NCBI GenBank assembly: GCA_019095985.1
Contig: CM032669.1
Span: 39,029,130 to 39,093,129, forward strand
DNA: 64,000 nt
Direction of reading: 5' to 3'
Source of the DNA: Streblospio benedicti
Lineage: Eukaryota; Annelida; Polychaeta; Spionida; Spionidae
Made by a program: the position numbers and the translations under genes. The notes beneath the pieces were generated by a model. It was not told the origin of the DNA and ran no database searches. It was given only the letters and a program-made list of their open reading frames with translations. Positions 12,771 to 23,300 of this stretch are shown piece by piece (position 1 is the first letter of the stretch; every line of letters begins with the position of its first letter).

Positions 12771-13678
12771 GGGAGAGTGGGGCTGGTTGAGACACTTTGT
12801 AGTATAGTATTTATCAATTATCTAACAAATAGGGTAACGCAATCAGAAATCGGCCTTCTCAGAAATCGGCCCTTGTGAAAAATACAATTGTTTTCCATTC
12901 AAATTAAGGTGGAGTTTTACAGTAAATTGAATTATGATCAGTCAACAACAGTCCTTCACAATGATCATAATATATTTTCACAAAGACCAAAAGGCCAGAA
13001 CATGACAATTAGGGTGACAACCCATTTTCGGCCCTCTGTCAGAGGCTCTGAGAATCCGGCTCCTGCATTAAAAATTATTCCTTTTTAACATTAAAAAAAC
13101 CCATACAAATGTAGACAAAGTTCCATTATTATTTTGTTTTCTAATGTGTTTTTCCCAAGTTTGCTTGTGGATACAATTATATTCCCTCTCTCTCTTTCAA
13201 TGGCAAGCAGGCTCCTACCCACTATATTGACATAGCTGAAGACACATCTTCCATTGGACTATATCAAGTGGCCCAGACGACCCCAAGGTTGTGAGATCAG
13301 AATGATACCATCATCCCAAGCAGTAAATTAAAATCACCAACCGTAACTGTTTAAGAATTCATGTTCTTCACATTTAAAACTAGCATTTTGTGCACCAACA
13401 ATGGCTCGTTCTTTAAGATATTATTATAACCCATTGCTTATACCTAATTCATCTAGAAACACAATTTAGTAAGAAAAATGAAATCTACTTACATGTCACG
13501 AAACGACTTTTTATTTCTAGACACTAACATATTTGTTGTACTAGTCTGAAATGTTGAGAACACACGTGTGATAAGTTATGTCACATTTGCAGCGTGACAG
13601 AGGCCAGATCTAGCAGCTAGTTTTCAAATTAAAGCCCCTGTCTGGACCAAGTCGTGTCTCAACCAGCCCCGCTCTCCC
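12771..13678. mobile_element. inner DNA transposon, TIR GGGAGAGYGGGGCTGGTTGA
   Basis: The left terminus GGGAGAGTGGGGCTGGTTGAG is matched in inverse by CTCAACCAGCCCCGCTCTCCC on the right, extending to about 25 bp with one mismatch. CATTA occurs just outside both ends (12766-12770 and 13681-13685), which may be a target duplication, although two extra bases separate it on the right. It carries a copy of the local repeat seen at 29236, 32650 and 56395. No transposase ORF was recognised. Confidence 0.65.
13140..13310 (+). repeat. dispersed repeat family R1, copy 1
   Basis: Shares the blocks TTTGCTTGTGGATACAATTA, ATGGCAAGCAGGCTCCTACC, TTGACATAGCTGAAGACA and TATCAAGTGG with copies at 29236-29425 (+), 32650-32870 (hairpin) and 56395-56550 (minus). 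The family is non-coding and short, probably a SINE or MITE fragment. Confidence 0.6.
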
Positions 13679-13879
13679 CACATTAATGCAGCGTCTTGAT
13701 TTTGAATGCGACGCCTAATAACTTTTTTCACAGTACGTAGTAAATGAATATGAGGGGTTGTAGCAATTTCACGTTGTAATATTACGCGCCTTACACCCCA
13801 TGGAGGACGTCATATATATAACGTTTTGAACCTTCAACACGTCGTACTTTTTGATAATTTCCGCTTTACGTATGTTTTG

Positions 13880-15013
13880 CTTCAACTGACGTATCCAAGT
13901 GAGAGGACGTCGTTGGACACAGAAACAAGTTTTGAGCTCTTCAAAATTTTATTCCGCGTCCAACCAGGGACAGGAGACCTGATAGAGACGTGGAACACCC
14001 GTGCAGCAGACGAGATAATCATTGCTACGGCTGTGTTCAATACGTGCGGGAGGCAATGCATTACCAAAACTGCTGAGATCTATTTGCACAAATGAAGGCT
14101 GCACTGTTAAGAGGGAAGCCTGATACATTTTCATCAACTAGGAAAAAAAATTCTCATAGTCATGATTTTTACATCACTCATTTACAAAAATAGCCCCACC
14201 TCATAAACAATTTTATTTTTCAAAAAAATTTTTTTTAAATATTTTTTGACCAAAAAATGTTCAGAAATATTGGCACATCTTTAGGTACATAAATAGAAAC
14301 AATCAGCCACATGTCACTTATGTAAATTCTGTGGTTCTATCTTAGATTATTTATCAACGTCGCCCCAGCCTTCTTTTTTCATTTTGTGACCTTGTATTCA
14401 AGCAATTGATGAAAAGTTTCTAACATCCATATTTGAGATTGTGTTTTCTTCTGTCATGAACGATATAACAGTAGGTACAAGATTTTACCAAGTTTATGCC
14501 ATAATCCAATGTTGTCAATCCATTTTCAAAGTGTTGACACAACAAAGATGTGTATTCCATTGATTGGATGATAACTGTATCTACCACCTCTCTTCATAAA
14601 AGGTTAATTCAACAGAAAACTTTTTATGCAATTTCTTGAAATCTTCAAATATTATGAAATTAATACGCAGTAACACTTGCTGAAATGCTGAAATAAGGTC
14701 CCAGGTACAGTGCAACCTGTCTGTGTAGGCACCTTTATATTTAGGAGACCCGTATTGTATGAACACATTTCTCTTCTCCAATTACTGCAATGCCACATTA
14801 AAAACCTCTCTGTTCAGGACATCCGCCTTACATGGACAATTTTCATTTTTTACAAAGGTATCCACATGGGATAGGTTATACTGTATTTCATTGTACTACT
14901 TAATGGCTTTAATAATCAACCAGACTATTTCACTTGAATAATACAGAAAAAACCACAAGAGTGCAGTGAGGCATTAATAAAGTCTAATGCAAGGCTACCA
15001 ACATTTCAATGAA
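13880..15013. other. no recognisable feature
   Basis: AT-rich intergenic sequence downstream of the polycystin gene. Open frames such as the 89-codon one at 13826-14095 show no family motif. No splice-consistent exon or transposon end was identified. Confidence 0.4.
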
Positions 15014-15023
15014 TCACATATTG

Positions 15024-15024
<1 letters not shown>

Positions 15025-15057
<33 letters not shown>

Positions 15058-15112
15058 GTGTGTCTGTGTCTGTGTCTGTGTCTGTGTCTGTGTCTGTGTC
15101 TGTGTCTGTGTG
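15025..15112 (+). repeat. microsatellite (TCTG)n then (TGTGTC)n
   Basis: About eight TCTG units pass into about nine TGTGTC units, followed by a G-rich tract. This is simple-sequence DNA. Confidence 0.95.
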
Positions 15113-15120
15113 TCCATATG

Positions 15121-15599
15121 GCGGAGGGGGGGGCGGACATGATTGACACATAAATCTGTTTAGATGGGGGGTGTATTTAATCTTTCCCAGACCTGTATGG
15201 GGAGAGAAGAGTGTGGGGGCAGTGGAAGGGGAAGGGGAGGTATGAATGGGACATTTAATCTGCATCCGTTTCAACCAGAGCAGCAGCAGGAAGGGTGTGC
15301 ATTAACCATGGATCTGTTTAGATGGGGATAGGGTAGCTGGGGAGAGATATTAGGAGGGTATCAATCATTTAATCTGCCATATTTAGTAATTTAGTGTGTA
15401 AATATGACATGTGACATATTAGTAATTTATGGGAGGACATGTGACATATGGTGATGGAGGTGTATTTAATCTGTCCCAGACCTGTATACTGACGAGAACT
15501 GGTTCGAGGGATGTGGGACAGGAGGAAGGATGGGGAGGGAGGAGCATTTAATGTGTTCCGGATCTCATCTCATCCGAGCAATGCCGGGTAAACAGCTAG
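15121..15599 (+). mobile_element. Helitron-like 3' end with short internal repeats
   Basis: The segment contains several TTTAATCTG-type repeats (15170, 15250, 15367, 15463, 15546) and ends GCAATGCCGGGTAAACAGCTAG followed by T. A GC-rich conserved tail ending in CTAG next to T is the usual 3' signature of Helitrons (CTRR, inserted at AT). A shorter relative with the same GGGAGGGAGGAGCATT lead and a CTAGT end lies at 42648-42714. No Rep/helicase is present, so both would be non-autonomous. The 5' end was not located. Confidence 0.5.
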
Positions 15600-16293
15600 T
15601 ATAATGTATAAAGAAGTATAAAGTGATGTGCACTGTTCCTTGGTTTTGGTGGGTGGTGCGGAAGTCACAGTAAAGTTATTATATGGTCTTTGAAAACTGA
15701 CGATGCTTCTATCTTGTACCAAATAGGAGTATTCTAAATAGGTGATTACACAGAAATGTGCCATCCAAAACATTACAATATCAAAATCACTTTATCGGTC
15801 TCAGTTTAGGAAGAAAAAATGATTTTAACTGCAATTATTCTTCTTACAAAGCAGATCTTTTAATGTGATATTACTTGAAATGTAGTTTGTATTAAAATGT
15901 AGTTTAATTTCTTCCTACTTTTATTTTATATTGCAATTATGGTTAATATGCAATGTATTTTAGTTTTTGAAAATAAATTTATCCTTATACTAAGGTGATC
16001 ATGTATGCAAAGAAATACATATAAAAATTACAGTGTTTATTTATCTTTTTTTTAAAGTACAATCATCCTTACATTAATAGAAAATGAAAATAAAAATACA
16101 ATCACATGCAGTTCATACCTACAATGCTAACATATCATTAAGCATCAGCTCATTCAAGCAATTAATTAGATATACTTACACAGTATCACCCTAATACTCA
16201 ATGAATAAATTAAAATGGAAACAAACATTATTTCCAATACCGCATACCAACATGTAAAAGCCTACGGGCCACTCCAAATGCAAATGCTCTTTT

Positions 16294-16343
16294 CCATAAG
16301 TACGCCCCCACCCCCCTTTTCTAAAAACCTGGATCTGCCTATG
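16294..16343 (-). mobile_element. MITE of the GGATCTGCC family, partial copy
   Basis: Carries CCCCACCCCCCTTTT, then AAAACCTGGATCTGCCTATG, the right end of the MITE seen complete at 30814-30944 and 60496-60654. Confidence 0.6.
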
Positions 16344-16721
16344 TGTCATAGTCAAAATTACACTTAGAATTACTAATTTTTTTTTCTTCCATTTGTTCCT
16401 TCAGCAATGGGAACTAACAACAAATATATACGAACCCATACATTAAAGTTTAATCATTACAAATTTATGCATATCGATAGATATTTTATAACTACCTTTA
16501 TGAAGCAAACATAGTTGAGAAAGCGATATACATCAGTTACACAAGTCAGCCATGATAACTGAGCACATCCGTAAACAGTTTTTATGAAAACAAAATTCTA
16601 CAACATTGTGGAAAAAATATGCATTTAAAACTTATAGTACATACACAGCAAGAAAAATGTTACAGTACATATTAACTGAGAGAAAACCTCTATATCCAAT
16701 TAAACAACCTGGTTCAACTAA

Positions 16722-16727
16722 TTTATT
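16722..16727 (-). promoter_or_regulatory. candidate polyadenylation signal AATAAA
   Basis: The minus strand reads AATAAA about 515 nt after the stop codon of the polycystin-like gene. This is the first such hexamer I found downstream. It would give a 3' UTR of about 0.53 kb. AT-rich DNA produces such hexamers by chance, so this is only a candidate. Confidence 0.3.
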
Positions 16728-17241
16728 CAAGTCAGACTCTTAAAATTTGTTGTTTTCTACAAATTTTGATACATTTTTTTGCTAATTTGTTTTATGTATG
16801 TAGACGGCAGGTTCTTGTTATTGACAATAACAAAAAGCATTCTTATACAAATAAATTTTTCTCATTCACCACGGATATAACACAAGTTTTTCTTCAGGTA
16901 AAAAGCACAAAGCATCACTTCATTTGTTTTTCCACCACAAACTCATGTTAAGCAGAATTTTGCATTCAATTAACCACATCGTCTTCTGCACAAAGAATCT
17001 AATCATTTCTTGTAACATCAACTTGGAAACATCATATCATATAAAGTTTTGCAAACTTTTTTCTAAAAATAAGGAAATAATATGTTCTCTTCAACGACCT
17101 ACTTGCATACTTTATATTTGGATCAAATTAGAATGATTTTTCGTATAACTTCAAAGTGTACAATCTTGACCCCAAAGCCATTTACAATTTATGTGGGGAG
17201 TAACACAATAGATGTAAATCATTACATTTTATACTTGTTTT

Positions 17242-17330
17242 TTAATCCTCCTCTGAGTCCGGATCCTCCTCTGGTTCGGATTCCTCTGATAACTCTGTGT
17301 CGGAATCAATTCCATTTCTCGATTCTTCAA
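17242..17330 (-). CDS. polycystin-like gene, exon 34, acidic C-terminal tail and stop
   Basis: 89 nt including TAA; acceptor TATTTTTCAG; joins exon 33 as a phase-1 valine codon. Encodes EESRNGIDSDTELSEESEPE then EDPDSEED. In 11-TM family members this position leads into the TOP domain, so this is a terminal exon replacing it. Confidence 0.75.
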
Positions 17331-20300
17331 CTGAAAAATAAAAGTAAATCATTTAATGGAGAAAGATTCAATTTCTTGTATTTCCTTAACAGTAGGCATT
17401 TGAAATGAGTTTATTTAAATAGTTCTTCCTTAATGTTGTTCATAAGCTAGACTTTAGCATAATTTGACATGAAAAACTACATCGTCAAAAGTCAGACAAA
17501 GTGCAATCACCATTCTTCTAATAACCAAGTCGAAGAAATATTAAATTTTATTTGGTGACAATGTCGTAAATAGGTTTTTGCTTTTGAAAACTCTCACAAG
17601 TCAAAAATCAATCAAATGCAGTGTGAACAAAAATCTTCACACTCAATCACTTTTTCAAATTTCTGCTCAAGTTCATGAAAATGAATCTCAAAGATACTTT
17701 GTTGCTGTAAATCAGCCGATTCAAATTGCACAGTGTGATGTCTATCGCTGTAAGTGTCTGAATATGGTGAACCCATTTCTTCTGAACATGGACACCAACA
17801 GATATAGAAGCAAAGCTACAAGTCTTCCTCGAGAGAAGACCAGACTTCTTTCACTAAATATTCGTAATTTCGACTCATCAATCATAAGCAATATTTATAT
17901 TATAGTCCATCAATGCACTCATTTTTGTTCCTTCACAGGTCGCGGTTTTCGTTGCATGTCTACGCTGGCTTCAGACAGTGATATACTCCCCCACCACCAC
18001 ACACACAAAATAGATGTTCTCGTTGAAGGTACACAATAATGACATCTTAAAATTCTATGATGTGGTTTCAATCGATCATTCGAATCCTAAGTCGGAGTCA
18101 GGTATATGATGGTTCCCGTGTAGACGCCACACACCACGATCATTGGTGGTACTCCCAACATCATACTATGTGTGTGAGTAAATGAGATGCATTGGGGCCG
18201 AGATCCAAGAACATTGTGCTCCTTTCAGCACATTTTATTTGTCTTAAATATGATTTTTAAATGGGGGCCCTCTTTTAATTTGGTGCTTTTGCATAAAAGA
18301 CATTGTATTATAAACATTTGGGCAAATTGTGGGGGCCACTAAATGTTGGGGCTCCTGTTTGCAACCCATTCAGCTGCCACCTTAATCGGTTTCTGCGTTG
18401 GTTCATGAAGCCTTCGCTTCTCTTCACATGCACAAACCATCTCAGACATCTTCAAACTTCTCTCTCCTAGTATTCGCATCTAATAATATTCTGTATATAT
18501 TCTTGAATAAAGGTCCCAGAAGTTTACATTCTTCACATAGATTTAATTTTAAGATAGTGGCCTTTAAATGTTGAACGTTACCGGGAAAAGTTATAGACCT
18601 GCAGGATCTGCAAAATTGAAACGTTGTAGGTCCTACCTAAAAGTCATGAATGCCAAGTTCTGAAGTAGCAAACAGGAATATAGATTGATCCATGTGTTAT
18701 CCTGGTTCTCGACAGGTGGACCTTTGGTGGCGATACAACAGTAAAATCATATTTTGCTTAGCCTCTATCATAAGGTTGATCCAAATAAAATACCAATACA
18801 AATGCTGAAAACTGTAGAGACGCCAGTTACATGGATGCAACCGAACAGTTCAGCTCCGTACCTTACAATCTAGAAATGTGATGTTTGTGGGGCTATAGGT
18901 CTAAAACACGCGAGTGGGGAGAGTCGATCATTGATCTGTAGCGACTATGAATTTAATGTAACTTCAACAATGACAGGCGGCCAGTGTGTATCCCAAAGTG
19001 AGGTCGAATAACAGATTACTTACCGCCGGGCGTGCCAGCGTCGACGTCGATATTCTCAATGTAGGATTTACGGAAGATGAGGACGACCAGGGCGGCCAGG
19101 GTCATGATCTGGAGCGGCTCAAAGACCAGGATGTTGACCGCCTCCGTGGTGAACAGACTCACCATCCACTTCAGGGACTTCTCCTGTGGCAAAATGTCAG
19201 TGTGACACAGTACATTAGTACATGAGTTCAATACATCAAAACATAAAAGCTATATCCAACTATTTCACCAATGCATAAGGCAAAGTATCATGCAATGAGA
19301 AAACGATTTGAAGCCAAATTATACTCATAGAAAATATTCTGAAAATTATTCTGTATTCTTTGGCACAATATTTTCTATGAGTATAGTTTGGCTTCAAATC
19401 GCCTCCTTACATGATGCATTGGTGAAATAGTTGGATATAGCTTTTATGTTTTGATGTATTGAACTCATGTACTAATGTACTGTGTCACACTGTGGTATGA
19501 GCCATGTAATGTGTACATGTATTGGACCAGAGCCCCTGATGACTGCTTCGGGCATGAAGCACGAAACAACGTTGTAGGGCAATGTCTACAGTGTAGTTAT
19601 CACTTAATCATCAATTACACACACACATATATATATATATACATAGTTATTTATACTATACACACTATACATCATAAAATGAGAAACTAGTTAATTTTGT
19701 GCATGCGTGCGTGTTTATTAGAACAATACTACCAAGTGCAAATAAAATTGGTTGTCTTAAACAGTATAAAGCTATCAAACAAAAGAATTTCAAAAAATCA
19801 CCTTTCCAAAAGTAAATGTATATAAAATGATGAAAAAAGCTTGTCCAACACAGAGTAGGAAGACCAAAGCCCAGGCTACGTAGATGAACCGCGAAGGAAG
19901 AGGTGGGCCCCTTGGAACCTTCGGAACCTTTAACAAAACATCAGAAGTTTAAAAGTTCATAACTTTGTCAACAATAACCCAAAGTACAAACAAAAAATCA
20001 CTCAACTTTTTTTAAATGTTGATGGGGGGGTAGCGTAACTTTTTCTTCGAGTCCCAAAAAATGGACGACCCTCGCCCGGTATCATTATTTATGATCGTTT
20101 CCTTAGAACAGTAGTGGGTGGTGTCAGGATGATAGATGCCAGGAGAGTGTTCAAGGAGGCGGGCTATCTTAGCATCAAACACTGGCATGAAATGCGCAAT
20201 GCCAGTTGATATCGACTCCCATATGGTAACATTAAAACCAATAAAAGAAAACTATTTTCATGTTTCACTAAAAAAAAACTCACCTTGGCAGCAGCCGATG

Positions 20301-23300
20301 AATCTGCATTTTGGTTCACATTTAATATCACACTGCTGCTGCTAGCGCCGTCTCTTCTATTGTTCTGGTTACTGTTGTCATTTCCACTGCTGCTGCCTTC
20401 TCTATTATCCTGGTAATATATAACTCATATAAAAGTATGCACCGGAAAGTTATTTTGGCTCTTGCAACTTAGTAGTGCCCATTAGGTAGTGGGGATGGAG
20501 ATGGGTCGAGCCATAACCTTTTCAAAAGATACCCAGACTATACAGCTAGTGGCCAGCTGTGTCACTTTGAAACATGTTTTAGTATTTGTTGTACTGTTGG
20601 ACATTGTGCTATGCCCAATTGTTATCTTGTATGAAAAAAAAATTGGTGTTATATTGTGCTTCAATAAACAAAATGACACTTTTGTGTTCAAACATCGGAT
20701 GCAACTTAAATTTTTTTTTTTAAATTGCCCCGTTAAATGCGTTGAGTATATGCCACTTCATTCTTAAATAGTATTGCAATTGCTTAGAAAAGACTGATAA
20801 ATACAAAATTGGGTTTGTTGTGCAACATTGTGTAACTGTTCAAGAAAGTGGGCTATCTTTGACATCAAACCCTGGCATGAAATGCGCAATGCCAGTTGAT
20901 ATCGACTCCCGTATGGTAACATTAAAACCAAGAAAAGAAAACTATTTTCATGTTTCACTAAAAAAAACTTGACAAAACTCACCTTGGCAGCAGCCGATGA
21001 ATCTGCATTTTGGTTCACATTTAATATGACACTGCTGCTGCTAGCACCGGCTCTTCTATTGTTCTGGTTAATGTTGTTATTTCCACTGCTGCTTCCTTCT
21101 CTATTATTCTGGTTACTGCTGTTATTTCCACTGATGTTGCCACATTCTAATCTATTATTCTCGTTACTGTTCTTATTTACACTACTGTTGCCATTGTCTC
21201 CTCTATTATCCTGGTTACTGCTGTTATTTCCACTGCCACCGTCAACTCTATTGTTCTGGTTTTTGATTCACATTATTTCCACTGTTGTTGCCACCATCTA
21301 CTCTATTATTCTGGGTAATGTTGTTATTTCTACTGCTGTTGCTTATTCTTATCTTGCCACCTTCTACTCTATTATTCTTACTGTTGTCTATTATTCTATT
21401 ATCCTGGTTACTGCTGTTATTTCCACTGCCACCGTCCAACTCTATTGTCTGCATTTTACTCACTTTAATATTACACTGTTGTTGCCACCATCTACTTGTA
21501 TTATTCTGGGTAACCTACTGCTGTTGCCGCCATCTACTCTATTATTCAAGTTAATGTTGTTATTATTGCCACATTCTACTATATTATTCTGGTTACTGTC
21601 ATTTCCGCTGCTGTTGCCATTGTCTCCTCTATTATCCTGGTTACTGCTGTTATTTCCACTGCCACCGTCAACTCTATTGTCTGCATTTTGATTCACATTT
21701 AATATTACACTGTTGTTGCCACCATCTACTCTATTATTCTGGGTAATGTTGTTATTTCTACTGCTGTTGCCGCCATCTACTCTATTATTCAAGTTAATGT
21801 TGTTATTATTGCCACATTCTACTATATTATTCTGGTTACTATTGTCATTTCCGCTGCTGTTGCCATTGTCTCCTCTATTATCCTGGTTACTGCTGTTATT
21901 TCCACTGCCACCGTCAACTCTATTGTCTGCATTTTGATTCACATTTAATATTACACTACTGTTCCCACCGTCTACTCTATTATTCTGGGTAATGTTGTTA
22001 TTTCTGCTCCTGTTGCCTCCTCCGGTTAAGCCTCTGATGAGAGAATCTCGCCGCGCCGGTTCGATTCTCGTCCCGTCTGCTGTGATGATCCCAAAACCAC
22101 TGGGTGGCTTCACCAGCGTGAAGAAGTGTGTGACCAAACCTGTCAGCGGAATCATCAGCACCGACGTCTCAATCACTGAAAGGTTAAAATCAGTACTTTA
22201 CCAGACGCTGCCCGCGACGGAGCTTTCTTTAAACCTCAATCATAACAGGTGCTGTTCCAAGCATTTCTTTATACATTGTATTATAACAAGGGGACTTGTT
22301 TGGTTTTATGTTGTTTTTATTATTGTATAGAACACGCGGGGATGTACTTATTTACCTTAATAACCTATGATACTAATTTTCAGTCAAAGAAATGAATAAG
22401 AAAAGTTTATTATTATTGACTTAAGTTCTTATCATAGTGAAGATACACAGGCCATCGATGTTGTAGTGAGACAGAGTGCCAAGATCAGTCCGACACAGGG
22501 GGCCAAGGTAATAAGGAAACTGGTCAAATATGCTCATAAGAAATTGGTGATAGATAAGCAAATTTCAAACACCTGCAGGCTTACATATCCATGAATAATA
22601 TCCAATGATAATAATATCCATGAATCTGAATCTGTATACAATCACCATAGGTAAGATAAAATGTGGTACTCGTGGATAAAAGATCATAATTCATTGAACA
22701 TTTATCCTTAACGCTGCAGGGCTCAGTGATTACAGGGATGTTTGCTTTTATGTCATCTGTTCAAGGTTTATGTGTAATCAATCTGTTTTAGCAGCATATG
22801 AAGATCTGCAAAGGATTGAAAGCTTCAATAAAAAGCTCAAAAGATTATCATTGAAATTGAATATCATATTCATAATCTAATTCGTAATTATTGGATATGA
22901 TTCAAACTTAGATGCAGCATTTACATGAGAAATTTTGTGTTTCTACATAACTTAGAAAGACGCGCACACTTACAGAAAATGTCAACATTTTCAGACTAAC
23001 TTTGTAAAATATCCATTTTGGTTAGAGGCAAATGAACAATGATTGGAACAGCTGAGTTTATATGCTTTTGGGAACACTAAATAGATGTCAATGTGGTGGT
23101 TTATAGTCGTAGCATTGGCAGGTCACGCTGATTGATCAATTTATCATTTCTCCCCATGTAAGTATAAATGACATCAGGTCACGATAACACGTCTAATCAT
23201 CAATGGTGCTGTATAATCTCCTATACTGAGATAATTGTCTAATGTGGAATCTAGCAGTTGGCCTCATTATGTTAATGTTAATGTATGACTGTACTGCTGT

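Larger units (their letters stand above)
12544..13872. mobile_element. outer DNA transposon, TIR TACGKAAAGCGGAAATTATC
   Basis: The left end TACGGAAAGCGGAAATTATC is inverted at the right end (GATAATTTCCGCTTTACGTA). The match continues about 30 bp inward through AAAAA.TACG. No transposase is visible. A second TIR element (12771-13678) lies entirely inside, so the outer element is older. The superfamily is not resolved. Confidence 0.65.
15600..17241. other. 3' flank and probable 3' UTR of the polycystin-like gene
   Basis: AT-rich sequence downstream (in transcription sense) of the stop codon at 17242. It contains a candidate polyadenylation signal at 16722-16727 and a partial MITE at about 16294-16343. 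I see no minus-strand exon with TOP/polycystin or channel signatures here. Confidence 0.45.

Noticed and set aside
15026-15274. Minus-strand 86-codon frame with TDTDTDTD repeats
   Set aside because: Simple translation of the TCTG/TGTGTC microsatellite, not a gene.
17578-18039. Plus-strand open frame of 153 codons in the last intron
   Set aside because: No family motif and no supporting splice or promoter context. The host gene runs on the opposite strand. Length alone is not enough in AT-rich intronic DNA.
20409-20983. Treating the AAK|GTGAGT copies as an assembly error only
   Set aside because: The second copy has its own distinct acceptor and sequence differences, so a real duplication is the better reading, although assembly error is not excluded.
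20969-21691. Plus-strand 240-codon Leu/Pro-rich frame
   Set aside because: It is the antisense shadow of the Asn-rich repeat exon on the minus strand. Repeats without stops on one strand often leave the other open.
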